In this document: piece after piece, positions 54,330 to 64,000 of the stretch
Numbering within the stretch: the first letter of the stretch is position 1
How the letters are laid out: each line of letters starts with the position of its first letter
The notes under the pieces: generated by a model
What the model saw: only the letters and a program-made list of their open reading frames with translations
What the model was told of the DNA's origin: nothing
Databases searched by the model: none
Translations under genes and position numbers: made by a program
Source of the DNA: Cristatella mucedo
Taxonomy: Eukaryota > Bryozoa > Phylactolaemata > Cristatellidae
Assembly: GCA_009760855.2 (NCBI GenBank)
Contig: WPIO01000017.1
Location: 2,465,001-2,529,000 of the forward strand
DNA: 64,000 nucleotides
Direction of reading: 5' to 3'

Positions 54330-55361
54330 TGCCCATAAGTCTTTATCTTTATGCTGCATTTATTGATGACATCTGCACATGGATGGCTGCAAACTCTCTT
54401 AAATTGAAGGATGCTAAAAGAAACTTACTAGTTATGAACAAACCAAGTGTGATTCAGAAATTAGAAAGCTTAACGCTCACAATCGGCTCTGACAGAATAT
54501 CTCCTGGTGAATCTGAATGAAATCTAGGTGTCATTTTCCAAAGAGATCTTTCATTAGAGGACAAAACCAGCTCTATAGTAGAGTCTGCTTACTTTCAGCT
54601 GCATAACATTGTTAAAATGCGGGCTTGTTTAGACAGGGATGCAGCATCTAAATCGGTCCATGCACTTGAGACATCCCGTCTTGACTTCAGTAACTCAGTG
54701 CTTGCTGATCTACCTGCCTGTGTACTCAAGCGCTTACAGATGGTGCAAAACTCTGCAGCTAGGTTTGTCTGGCGTGAGCGTCACAGTTGCCAAATCTCAC
54801 CACTTCACGCCGACCTGCACCGGCTCCCGGTCAAGCAATGCATCGACTTCAATGTTCTGTCACTCACTTTAAGGTTCCTTCATTCTTTAGCTCAAGCCTA
54901 CCTATCATATCTACTCCCCACAGGCTAAGCTTCGTACCACCCAGTTTTCGGAATCTAATCGTTTACGTATACCTCGTACGAACCTCAAATCCCTTGGAGA
55001 TCATGCATTTAGTTTGTGTGCTCTCAAAGCCTGGAACTCACTTTCAACTTGCGTCCCGACGTCCCCTGATTTGACCGCATTTGAGAAGAAACTAAAAACA
55101 CACCTCTTTATCATTGCATTTAGTGGTGCTCTGTGATTCGACCTCTATGTGCTTATGCATCTTGGCACTGCGCATGCTGCCACTAACCAAATTTACATGC
55201 TGACCTTATGCATTTCACCCCTAACCAAGTTATGATTGTAGTTTATTGAGCATGCAACCACCAACCATTCGATCGTGCTTCCTTTGTAGCAGATGTAAAG
55301 TTCCTAGAAAGAGATGGAGCTCTCTGAGAGCGCAATATAAAATGTATTACTGCTATTATTA
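54330..55361 (+). mobile_element. LINE-A, 5'-truncated RT C-terminus and 3' end
   Basis: Reads WMAANSLKLKDAKRNLLVMN, KPSVIQKLESLTLTIGSD, a stop after GESE, then FHLEDKTS-like sequence, HALETSRLDFSNSVLADLPA, AARFVWRERHSCQISPLHAD and LHRLPVKQCIDFNVLSLTLR. Frame changes follow after LLPTG. The 3' region and ATTACTGCTATTATTAT tail are complete. Decayed more than the 47748 copy. Confidence 0.85.
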
Positions 55362-55690
55362 TCGACGGCATTCACATTGGATGGCTACCAACTTATTGAA
55401 ACTTGACAATAACAAGACCAACTTAGCAGCTGCGAGAAAGCCTAGTCTCACCCTCACGTTGGAAGACCTATTGCATACGATTCGTTCATCTAGCATTATT
55501 CCATTAACGACTGACCGTAACCCGGGTATGATATTTCAAGGCAAATTTCATTGGATGAGCACATCACCTCGGCTGAAAATTAAATTGTGGACTTCTTTCA
55601 GCTGAGAAAGGTAGCCAAAATCAGATTGTCCTTCAACAAGAGTACGACAGCCAAAGTAGTTCACGAGTTTATGACACAGTCATTTGGGTC
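55362..55690 (+). mobile_element. LINE RT fragment (L2/CR1-like)
   Basis: Reads HWMATNLLKLDNNKTNLAAA, RKPSLTLTLEDLLHTIR and DRNPGMIFQGKF, equivalent to the LINE-A LKLNDDKTNLLVMGKPS to ARNLGVIFQ region but clearly more diverged. It lacks a 3' end and abuts SINE2. Confidence 0.7.
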
Positions 55691-55908
55691 TTCACCAACG
55701 GATTAAGCGCTCGCACTTCACGACCTGGATCGCGAGTTTGAGTCCTGAAAAAAAGTAAAATTACATTTTGTATGTATTTATTATGGATGTATTCATAAAA
55801 TTATATTTTGTAATATTATGCCCACTGCTATTGGTGGTGATAGCTCTGAAGGCCCTATTTGCTTTAAAAATGTAGCTGTTGGATCAGCTAACCTTTACTC
55901 TCTGTGTG
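55691..55908 (+). mobile_element. SINE2 copy with internal AT-rich insertion
   Basis: Head GATTAAGCGCTCGCACTTC, box B GCGAGTTTGAGTCCTG, then about 70 bp of TTACATTTTGTA / TTATATTTTGTA direct repeats not found in other copies, then GGTGGTGATAGCTCTGAAGG and the GTTGGATCAGCTAACCTTTA end. Confidence 0.65.
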
Positions 55909-55909
55909 T

Positions 55910-56275
55910 ATATCTCCATCTGAAAATCCACTAAGCCACAAAGACTAAGTGGGTGTTATGAAGGAGAGCTTTCTATAGCGAAGTAAACGCCCAAGTGACT
56001 TTCGATACGCATGCAGTAGCCAACAGACTTTGTCAAGAGAGACTGAAAAGCATAGCTGATATAAAGTGCCTAGAAAGAGATTGAGCTCTGTGAGGGTGCT
56101 ATATCAAATATATTATTCTTATTCTTATTGTTATTTGCTGAGTCAGGGGGCAGTTGAGGTAGTGGGTAGCACGGAAGTAGCAGCTTAGGGAGGCTGAAAA
56201 GGATTTATCGGCAGCAGGAGAGAAGATGTCGTTACATAAGTACTGTAGAAGTGAGTTCCACATTCTGACCTAACT
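55910..56275 (-). mobile_element. LINE-B 3' end, interrupted
   Basis: Matches the LINE-B 3' end (ACAAAGACTAAGTGGGTGTT, GTAGCCAACAGACTTTGTC, AGTTGAGGTAGTGGGTAGCA, GTAGAAGTGAGTTCCACA). It is diverged, and an opposite-strand LINE-A tail splits it at 56055-56142. Confidence 0.75.
56055..56142 (+). mobile_element. LINE-A tail nested in LINE-B
   Basis: AAAGTGCCTAGAAAGAGATT, GAGCTCTGTGAGGGTGCTAT and a TATTATTCTTATTCTTATTG end sit inside the LINE-B match, which resumes on the other side. Confidence 0.75.
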
Positions 56276-56815
56276 TACTAGTTATAGGAAAACCAAGCGT
56301 GATTCAGAAATTGGAAAGGCTACCGCTCAAAATTGGCTGTGCCAAAATATTTCCTCTTGAATCTGCACGAAATCTAGGTGTCATGTTCCAAAATGAAGTT
56401 TCTTTAGATGACCGCATCAGCTCCACTGACAAGTCTGCCTACTTTCAGGTACATAACATTGCTAAAATTTGGGCTTGTTTAGATAAGGCTACCACATCTA
56501 AGTTGGTCCACGCATTTGTGATATCCCGTCTTGACTTTGGTTACTCATTGATTGCTGACCTACCGGCATGTGCAAGCAATTAGGCGCTAACAGCTGGTGC
56601 AAAAATCTGCAGCTAGGCTTGTCTGTCGTGAGCGTCCCAGTTGCCATATCACACCACTTCTCGCCGACCTGCGCTGGCTACCAGTCAAGCAACCAATCGA
56701 CTTCGAGGTTTGTCGCTAACTTTTAGGTCCCTTCATTCTTTTACTTCTGCCTACCTATCAGATCTACTCCCCCACCAGACTAAGCATCGTACCACCTGCT
56801 TTACAGAGGAACCAG
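56275..56815 (+). mobile_element. LINE-A RT fragment
   Basis: Reads VIGKPSVIQKLERLPLKIG, ESARNLGVMFQNEVSLDDRI, HAFVISRLDFGYSLIADLPA, a frameshift after PACASN, then AARLVCRERPS and LADLRWLPVKQPID. It ends abruptly at about 56810 inside the TTRF region without a 3' end, where a 28-bp tandem repeat begins. Confidence 0.82.
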
Positions 56816-56882
56816 CCTCCAATTACATTTACAGAGTAACCAGCCTCCAATTCCACATACAGAGTAACCAGCCTCCAATTTC
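56811..56882. repeat. 28-bp tandem repeat, about 2.5 units
   Basis: The unit holds ACCAGCCTCCAATT and TACAGAGTA, three times. It truncates the LINE-A fragment. Confidence 0.9.
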
Positions 56883-57094
56883 CCGCGGGCTCCTCTGATG
56901 ACAAGAAATCAGCTGCATCCTTCTTGCATATGAAGACTGCTGGTGAAGCTACTTCCGCCATATCCTTATGAACCGACATCTTCACCCCTGAGCTTCCATG
57001 CTCTGGCTCAAGCATGGAAGCTCCAGCCGTCCTTCGCAGTTCTGGTCTAGGTTTTTCCTAGGCTGGATTATTGAAATTCTCTATTAGCCGGGCA

Positions 57095-57558
57095 ACCGAA
57101 ATAAGCCATTAGGCCTCAGCAGCTGGCGATGAATATGGCTGCAAGGCTAATTTTAAAATCCTAGCAGTTCAGCCACGTGTCTTCTTTGCTGAAGGAGCTG
57201 AAACGGCTCCAGGTTGATCAACGGATACAGTGTAAAGTTCTTACGCTAACACACAAGGCCCGCCACGGCTTCGCTCCTGAACTGCGGCACTAGTTTCAGC
57301 CTCCTCGTGCACGCAGACCTTCTATAGAAAATAAATCGGCTGCTCCATTCCTAGGCTTAAAGACCGTTAGTGGCACAAGCTTTTGCACAGCCGGTCCTAG
57401 GCAGTGAAACTCCCATAATCCCAGCCTTGATGAACTGCCACTTCCGTGCTACTTACTTCCTCGATTGCCCTACTGGATCAGCAGTAGGCTTCCAACTTTC
57501 TCTTTGTTGCGTGAGACAAAACATTTTTGGCGATCGTATGCGTACCTAGTGTGTGCTA
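57095..57558 (+). pseudogene. LINE-B C-terminal relic
   Basis: Plus-strand translation tracks the LINE-B C-terminus: MNMAARLILKS, HVSSLLKELKRLQVDQRI, KVLTLTHKARHGFAPEL, a GPRQ-NS remnant of GPRLWNS, RLPTFSLLRETKHF and VCAIQNSPAL at the end. Stops and small deletions are present. The sequence after it is SINE2. Confidence 0.75.
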
Positions 57559-57742
57559 TACAAAACTCCCCTGCGTTGCGATCGCTTAGACCTGGGTTCT
57601 AGTCCAGTAGCAAGCGATCCTTAATTGCCATCCGCAAACTGGATTTGGGCCGCTAGTTCTTCTGCCGCTGTTGCTAATGTTGAATCGGCAGACTTCCACC
57701 TTTGTCACAGCCTTTATGGCTTAGTCGAGTTGAAGGTGAAGG
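57559..57742 (+). mobile_element. SINE2 copy (decayed)
   Basis: GCGATCGCTTAGACCTGGGT with TTCTAGTCCAG as box B, then CAAGCGATCCTTAATTGCCA, TTCTTCTGCCGCTGTTGC and a GTTGAATCGGCAGACTTCCA end. Confidence 0.6.
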
Positions 57743-58190
57743 CATACATTTATATTGATGGATGAAAACGGATATCAACCCCTATGATAAGCTGGCCTTT
57801 TTCATTTAGTTAGCCGTTAGGCAGCTACTAAGTCCCAGTCACCGATGTCGCTTGAGTGAGCACCAAGCAGGAGCTGGAAGGAAAAGGCGTACGTCTCTAG
57901 CAACACAAGTGGAAGGCACTTGCAGAAGTGGAAAAACTTGGAGAAGCTGAAAGAAAAAAAAAGTGAAAAGCTGCAGAAGCTGGAAGCAGGTTGGAGCCTT
58001 TGTCTCTCCAGCAACAACGGGCTGGAGAGACAAAGAGAAATGCTGAAGCCGCATGAAATTTCAGCGATCAATTTTTACGGGCATATGCGCTAATACATTG
58101 ATAGTCATAGTACATGTTTATTGATATTTGCCCAGATAGTGAAATATCCCATATACAAGCACCGTTCTGTACTTTCTCGCACGTCCATTG
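57743..58190. other. Unassigned; lysine/glutamate-rich open stretch and hairpin
   Basis: 57880-58000 is A/G-rich and reads K/E-rich peptide in more than one frame, which looks compositional. A perfect hairpin is listed separately. Confidence 0.35.
57998..58035. repeat. Perfect 15-bp hairpin, 8-nt loop
   Basis: Arms 57998-58012 (CTTTGTCTCTCCAGC) and 58021-58035 are exact reverse complements around AACAACGG. Confidence 0.92.
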
Positions 58191-58194
58191 TATA

Positions 58195-58315
58195 ACCGTT
58201 ACACGCTCGTTCCTGAATTACGATGGCTAGTCACTGACGGTGCAATAACTTGTGGCCAAGGCAGAATAAGAGCCGAAGCCGCATAATAGCGAGCGAGTTG
58301 TAATAGGAAGGACGG
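58195..58315 (+). repeat. Dispersed repeat Y, copy with right part
   Basis: CGTTCCTGAATTACGATGGC, GTGCAATAACTTGTGGCC and GCGAGTTGTAAT match 36640-36745 in order. Confidence 0.6.
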
Positions 58316-58375
58316 TTTGAGCGCCACGATTTTCGCCTGAGCAGTTGAACTGATTTGAGCTCTCAGCTTTGAGCC

Positions 58376-58696
58376 ATGCGAGAGTTGTTGCACGCCATGG
58401 CCGTTGTTGAACGCCTGCAACCCTCTGCCGCTGTCAAATTGAGTTTTCTCAATTCGACAGACGTGGACTTACTGCGTCCAGATACGGATGCTCTTCCTTT
58501 CGCTCGCGCGCTCCACATTGTCGGCATGCACCTGCGTGCACCGGTGCTCTACCTGCTAGTCGCTAGCAGCAATACAAGGGAGCAAGCTCGGAGCGTCGGA
58601 CCTTCGTCCAGCATCGGCCATCGGACGATCGTGCCATTCGAGCGCAGCCGAGCTTTAAGCCGAGTTTTGCCGTCCGAAAGTGGAAGCTTCTGCTGA
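58376..58696 (+). CDS. Unrecognised open frame, 106 codons
   Basis: Opens MRELLHAMAVVERLQPSAAV and continues with LSFLNSTDVDLLRPD and FARALHIVGMHLRAPVLYLL, plausibly folded sequence with alternating helix-like segments. No domain is recognised. The opposite strand is open at 58549-58878, so composition may explain it. Confidence 0.25.
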   Translation: MRELLHAMAVVERLQPSAAVKLSFLNSTDVDLLRPDTDALPFARALHIVGMHLRAPVLYLLVASSNTREQARSVGPSSSIGHRTIVPFERSRALSRVLPSESGSFC

Positions 58697-58937
58697 AGCC
58701 CGTGTGCAGCGATGGCACTAAAATTGCACTCTGCAAATGCAATCATAAGGCAGTGATATTGTAAGGTGGGAGTTCTGTCCACGGTGGAACCTCGGAGAAC
58801 TGAGTTGCAAATTGGTGCGGAAGGCCACACCTGCCACCCCCCACCAACGGCCGCCAAGCTTGAGACCGCGATGGCCACGAAATTACGTCTTCTATTAGCT
58901 CGGGATGTCCGCAGAAATGCGAACCAACGAAGGCGGG

Positions 58938-59050
58938 GCGCTAGGCCAGGGCACTAGGCCAGAGCACTAAGCGACGGCACTAACCCAGGGCACTAAGCGA
59001 CGCACTAACCCAGGGCACTAAGCGAGTCCGTCAGGTCACTAAGCGAGCGA
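58938..59050. repeat. Imperfect tandem repeat of GGGCACTAAGCGACG-like units
   Basis: Five or six copies of a GCACTAAGCGA / GCACTAACCCAGG pair (combined period about 28 bp), decaying outward. It abuts the inverted-repeat element. Confidence 0.85.
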
Positions 59051-59056
59051 GATACA

Positions 59057-59872
59057 AGCCCGATGGCGGTATACCGGGTTACCGAATTTCCGCAAGTAGA
59101 ATCACAATTAATTATTTATTTTGCGGATAGCTGCTCTAAAAATATAGCACTTCGAAGTCGAAACGCCTTTGACCTGATTCAGAAGCAGCACCGTCAGAAT
59201 CATGTCGAAGCAATCTGAAGAACTATGTGCGCAAGAGCTCAGTGAAAGGATGCACACTATGGTTGGCTTTAGTGACGGTATACAAGAAATTAGCAATGAT
59301 GTTCTTAACAACGCAATGGAACTGGTGTGAAAGTTCTTGGAAACATTTCCCGGGAACTTCATTGCCACCAGCTGGTCTGAAGAGATTATGCAGGAGGTCC
59401 GGAATCGCGGCGCCAGTGCTCGCCTGGGTAGTATCGCTGATAGTGAGGACGAAGATCCTGACAATATTGGCGTTGGCGACGGCATCCGATTTGGCGCAGA
59501 CTCGAGGCAGAAAAAAAGAGCATCAGCGAAGAAGGCTGTTTTTGGCGTGCAGATACGCTCTGTGGGGCGCCCGTAGAAGGAACAAGCGGCTGTCCCAAAT
59601 CAGCGATAAATATTTTGAGCTATTTCTCGAAAAAATAGGCTCAATTTTCGTGATCGAGCCCTGGATCATTGCTCTGGATTTGGCCAGCCGTTGCGAACTT
59701 TCGCAATAAACATAATCGCTTTCGAAATTGCTATCTTTCAGCTGACGAATAGAACTCGGCGAGCCCAAAATTCTTTGCCTATTTGCGAATAATTTGGACT
59801 AATATTCAGGCTGTTATCGCAGTCTGCTCGCGCCTGGGTTACCATGGTAAACCGGGTTACCGCCATGGGGCT
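59057..59872. mobile_element. Possible DNA transposon with imperfect terminal inverted repeats
   Basis: The left end AGCCCGATGGCGGTATACC (from 59057) and the reverse complement of the right end AGCCCCATGGCGGTAACCC (ending 59872) match at most positions; the inner GG(T)TTACC continues the match to about 26 bp. The 816-bp interior carries one coding-like frame. No convincing target-site duplication was seen and the class is unknown. Confidence 0.45.
59202..59576 (+). pseudogene. Coding-like frame with internal TGA, unknown family
   Basis: One frame runs for 125 codons from ATG (59202) with a single TGA at codon 43 (59328-59330). Before it the sequence is helix-like (SEELCAQELSERMHTMVGFS, SNDVLNNAMELV). 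After it comes KFLETFPGNFIATSWSEEIM, an acidic DSEDEDPDNIGVGDG and a basic RQKKRASAKKA tail. Amphipathic helix, acidic linker and basic tail in one frame across the TGA suggest a once-functional protein or a recoded TGA. A second piece in another frame (ISDKYFELFLEKIGSIF, about 59600) may be its continuation after a frameshift. It lies inside the inverted-repeat element. Confidence 0.45.
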
Positions 59873-60280
59873 CACAGGCCGGATTATTTCCGACTACACA
59901 GTTGAAGGAAGTCGAGGGGGTCGGCCATGCAGGCCTCCATGTCTGCAGTATCGGCTAGCCCCTCCAGATGTTAGCCAGAGAATGCGTTCCGAAGGCCTCT
60001 CACCTGGCTAGCGAGGACATTCGAGCGGATTCCAATATAGCGTAGCACGAGGATCCCGGTGGGGCTCAGTTGCAACCTCGCGATCCGCCGAGATGGCTCG
60101 CTCGGAGGCGTCGACTGAGAGCACCTCTCCGCTGTATTCTGACTCTGTCGTGCACGAAAGGGAAAGAAAGAAACGAGAGAGAAAATGAAGAGATGCTATA
60201 TTGTATACAATTCTAAATATTGAGAGACAATTTGCGAGGGTGAATGAGAGACAATAAAAAAGAGATAGGTGTATATGTAT

Positions 60281-60960
<680 letters not shown>

Positions 60961-61366
60961 CCATCAGCCGACACAAAGTCTAGCTATCTGGCCTGGGAGA
61001 CACTCCTCGAGGTCGCTGTCACCAGAGCAAGGAAGCCGCAAGCAGCTCCGACGATGGCTGTCCGTCGTCGAGGCGGGGCCACGACCGCCTTCAAATGGTG
61101 GAGGCTATGTGACTACCGCTTATCGACTCAAACCGTAGAAATTGACGTGGATTGCTAACCCCACCCCCACCCCGGGTGTATAAGTCAATTAGCATAGAGG
61201 GTCGTCGGACAGCTTGAGCTCTGTCTTTCTCTGCTTCATTACCGAAGTCGATTGAACCTTCTGCTTACCAACGACGGCGAAACGCGAGCGGTTCGATAGA
61301 TGCGTACACACACCCCGTCGATACAAAGACTGCTGACTAATTTGGCACTACCTCTGTAATTGCTCA
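60961..61366. other. Unassigned
   Basis: CCCCACCCCCACCCC lies at 61160-61176. No other feature recognised. Confidence 0.4.
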
Positions 61367-62634
61367 TTGCTCTCAGCACAGCTGCGTCGAGCGCGTTTAA
61401 CAAATAGCATTACCGCCATTCAGCTGCTCGCCGGCTTCCCCGTCGTGGCTCGCATACATCTGTCGTCCGTCTGCTGCACGCGCTACAGTCATCAGCGCTG
61501 CTGGGGGTCTGACTCGCGCCGGGTCGCTAGCACGCAGCTTGCGACGTGGATCGGGATTCTAGGAGCACTGTACGCCCACTGTCAGCCGCTAGCCACCAAA
61601 CTAGACTGGCGCGTCGTGCTACTCTGTCGAGTGAGCAGGAGGGCACCCGACCCGGTAACAGCCACCCGGCCGCAGGCGCAACCCAGGCAAATCAGAGAAA
61701 TCGTCGACCTACACCGTCGCTGCCAAACTCGCCGGCGTTCTGACCCCACGACCGACGCTTCATCTTTCGCCGGAGAGGACAGCCGAAAAGGACAGCTGTA
61801 GCATTTGCCGCGCCGGCACGATCAAAAGACGAAAAAAGGAGCATCGTACTTGCGCTAAGGCTATCGATTTTCTCTTGTCCGAGGTGGAAAGCATATGGCT
61901 CTCTATGGGTCATCTGGAACGCGAGCTAGCGAACGCACGGAGCGCCACCAGCTGCACCACAGCGCGAACATCTGCAGCCGCCGCCACCGCCGCCGCCCGG
62001 CTCATATACGCCATCGACCGAGGCACAGTCGACGCCGGCTGACGCGGCGACTGGCGGGGCGTCCCACCGCTCTCGAGCGGCAGCGGGGGGGGGGCCACTC
62101 CTCCCCCCTCCCCCCCCCCCCCCGCGGCCGAATTGGCCGCGGCCCTCCGAGCGACCGAGTGCGGGCCGCGGACTCTCTGAGCGTCATTCCCATTGTTGCC
62201 GAACGGGCTTTGTTTGCCGAGCCACCGACGCCGCCGGAAGAGCGGCATCAGCAGCAGCAGCAGCTGTTGCCGCTTCGCGAGTGCCAGGTGCGCCCGCCAA
62301 TGTGAACCGCTCGGGGAGCGCCCGCCGCCGCCGACGGACGAGTGACGACGGAAGTGGCCGCCGACGGGGCGTCCGAGGTCACTTTTCACCGCGCTCTTCT
62401 GACTCGCGAGCTACTAATTCTATCAACCAGCGAGCATTATCCCCGGTTGACGTTGGCGTAATGCTCTCCTCGTTCGCTCCAACGAATACTTTGATATACT
62501 TCGCTCCAACGAATACCTTTATCGTGGCGGGTCTCTTCCTTCCCACGCTTCCCTTCGCCTTCTGCGTCTTGCCTCTTCTTCTCCTGCCAACCAAAGCCGC
62601 CAAGACGAAGCGTGCTTGTGCGTTGACCATTTGA
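61367..62634 (+). other. CpG-rich region, open frames unrecognised
   Basis: Strongly CpG-rich from about 61380 to 62400, with a CAGCAGCAGCAG run at 62250-62263, a G10 run (62085-62094), C-runs (62103-62123) and a near-palindrome of CCGCGGCC around 62122-62142. Frames at 61367-61801 (144 codons), 61895-62305 and 62281-62634 have no recognised domain and overlap minus-strand frames. A promoter-type CpG island is possible. Confidence 0.35.
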
Positions 62635-62754
62635 TCGTCGCGATTTTAGACAGACTGTGCCCGTCGAAGTGCCCGCTCGGTATGTGGCGCTCTGGCAAAG
62701 CGGCCCGTTCGTCTGGGAAGTTCGCGAATTCGCTCGGAGATTGGCAAGGACTAG

Positions 62755-62800
62755 CGGACAAGGACAAGGGCTGACAAGGGCTGACAAGGGCTGACGGCAG
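62755..62800. repeat. Short 11-bp tandem repeat
   Basis: CAAGGGCTGA occurs three times at 62764-62795 with a partial fourth unit. Confidence 0.9.
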
Positions 62801-63073
62801 GCTCTCTTCGTGCCCGAGCAAGCTCATTGGAGCCAAATCGTCAGTGAGCTCTGACAATTGCAAGCATCGAAGTACCGAAATTTTGAATTTACACAATTCT
62901 ACGCATGCTGCACGTCATACGGTTCCCGGGAAAAGCCATTAAGGCAGCCGCCGGAAATGTCCGACAACAGCGAGCCGTGCCATTCGGTAGCCCGGCGTTC
63001 GATTCAGGGAATGGTTGCAAGGCGCCGAAATTGACTTGCAGCCGAGCCATTGGGTGCTTGCGCTCAGCCTCTG

Positions 63074-63123
63074 GCTCTGCTACGCTCTCACTGGTGAGAG
63101 AGCCAGTGAGAGCGTAGCAGAGC
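63074..63123. repeat. Perfect 21-bp hairpin, 8-nt loop
   Basis: Arms 63074-63094 and 63103-63123 are exact reverse complements around TGAGAGAG. The right arm is followed by repeated GAGCACTCGAGCA units (63119-63150). Confidence 0.93.
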
Positions 63124-63292
63124 ACTCGAGCAGAGCACTCGAGCAGAGCACGCGTAGCAGAACACTCGACTCACTCGCTCCGCGGACCCGGACCGCCTTT
63201 CTAATTGGAACGGCAGGAGCGTAGAGTGCCCCGGCATTCTATAGCCCACCGTCCGACGACCGGCCGCACGATCCGAGCACCGGCGAACATCA

Positions 63293-63395
63293 GTCAGGCA
63301 GTCAGGCAGGCAGTCAGGCAGGCAGGCAGTCAGGTAGGCGGTCAGGAAGGCAGGCAGGAAGGCAGGCAGGAAGGCAGGCAGGAAGGCGGGCAGGC
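63293..63395. repeat. (GGCA/GTCA/GGAA)n tetranucleotide array
   Basis: About 100 bp of GGCAGTCAGGCAGGCA-type units grading into GGAAGGCAGGCA 12-mers. Confidence 0.95.
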
Positions 63396-63528
63396 GACAG
63401 GGAGCTAAGGGAGATCGAGCCGGTGGAATCCTACGGCACGTCCGGTGCAGACAGCTTTATGTCAGCCTGTCTGCACTGGGTCGGTAAGGGCGGATTTGAG
63501 TTAGTCCGGCGACCCGACTCTGCAGGGT

Positions 63529-63570
<42 letters not shown>
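63529..63570. repeat. (AGC)14 perfect trinucleotide repeat
   Basis: Forty-two bases of uninterrupted AGC. No supported gene frame covers it. The minus frame with poly-Cys/Ala here is an artefact. Confidence 0.98.
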
Positions 63571-63571
<1 letters not shown>

Positions 63572-64000
63572 TCGGAAAGCAGCGGCGGCAGCCCTCTGGC
63601 AGATGCCGCAGCCGGCAGCCATCATATGCCACCCACATTATTCTGCTCATGCCAGCCCGCATGAGCTTTGAAGAAAACGATGACCTTATACCAGTTTAGG
63701 GGAAATCTGGCCGCCCCGGGAGCAGAAGGCATGAGGGTCGGTCGGCATGTGGGCGGTCGAGATGGCTCAAAGCCAGCGGCCTCTCGATTTGCTGGTTGCA
63801 TGCCGCAGGTCTTCGGTCGGACGTTGTTAGCATTTCTGCTGCTTTTGCATCGCTTCGCGGCACCAACGGTTTGCATTCCAGTGTCGCACAAGAAACCGCT
63901 GACGGTGTGGGTTAAGTAAAACCGAATACTTAAAATGGACAACCGACCGGCCATCGATCCCGGCCGGTGCAGGGCCACAGAAACTGCCGATAAACAAGTG
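63571..64000. other. No recognised feature
   Basis: Frames at 63622-63978 (minus) and 63668-63919 (plus) overlap and lack recognisable domains. Confidence 0.4.

Noticed and set aside
57880-58080. Coiled-coil K/E-rich protein
   Set aside because: K/E richness appears in more than one frame of an A/G-rich stretch, so it is compositional.
59202-59576. Selenoprotein with in-frame TGA
   Set aside because: No SECIS structure was identified and no selenoprotein family matches; a disabling mutation is simpler.
63293-63395. CRISPR-like array
   Set aside because: Units are 4-12 bp with no unique spacers; it is a simple tandem repeat.

Overview
This is an animal (metazoan) nuclear genome fragment that is dense in repeats and poor in genes. 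The evidence is L2/CR1-like and related non-LTR retrotransposon relics, tRNA-derived SINEs, a Ty3/Gypsy relic, long di- and tetranucleotide microsatellites, CpG-rich patches, GT-AG splice signals and one recognisable animal-type exon pair. I cannot name the phylum. An invertebrate is my guess from the LINE and SINE types, but it is not shown. I see no rRNA, genuine tRNA, CRISPR or bacterial feature.

The only host gene I recognise is on the minus strand at 5755-6210. Two short exons encode the N-terminal Slp homology domain (helix plus FYVE-related zinc finger) of a Rab27-effector-like protein (exophilin/Slac2/Slp type). Other candidates are weak: an interrupted coding-like frame at 59202-59576 inside a possible terminal-inverted-repeat element, and small unrecognised frames near 14400, 41620, 58376 and 61367.

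Most of the rest is repeats. LINE-A (L2/CR1-like) is present about twenty times, mostly as 5'-truncated 3' ends; one long copy (44430-47440, minus) still shows endonuclease and reverse transcriptase. LINE-B (17940-19712, 26098-26755, and degenerate pieces near 38355, 55910 and 57095) includes two nearly identical 3' ends. SINE1, a tRNA-derived family of ten copies, ends in the same stem-loop as LINE-A, so LINE-A is its likely mobiliser. SINE2 is a second tRNA-derived family. A Gypsy reverse transcriptase relic (24208-25315, minus) is split by an 11-bp minisatellite of about 61 units that appears to have grown out of the element's own coding sequence. A multiply frameshifted pseudogene at 27690-28790 (minus) belongs to a widespread but uncharacterised animal protein family.

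Layout: 0-17 kb is old SINE/LINE debris with few CpGs and the Slp-type exons; 17.6-19.8 kb is LINE-B between microsatellites; 20.8-25.4 kb is CpG-rich sequence, a dispersed repeat and the Gypsy relic; 25.5-34 kb is LINE-A, LINE-B, SINEs and the pseudogene; 34-43 kb is mostly unassigned, with CpG-rich, G-run and alternating purine-pyrimidine tracts; 43.4-48.6 kb is a LINE-A cluster; 48.7-54.1 kb holds short dispersed repeats and AT arrays; 54.3-57.7 kb is a nested LINE/SINE pile-up; 58-64 kb holds the inverted-repeat element, a composite microsatellite followed by a purine tract, and CpG-rich sequence with hairpins and CAG repeats. All identities come from reading the sequence by eye; no database search was run.
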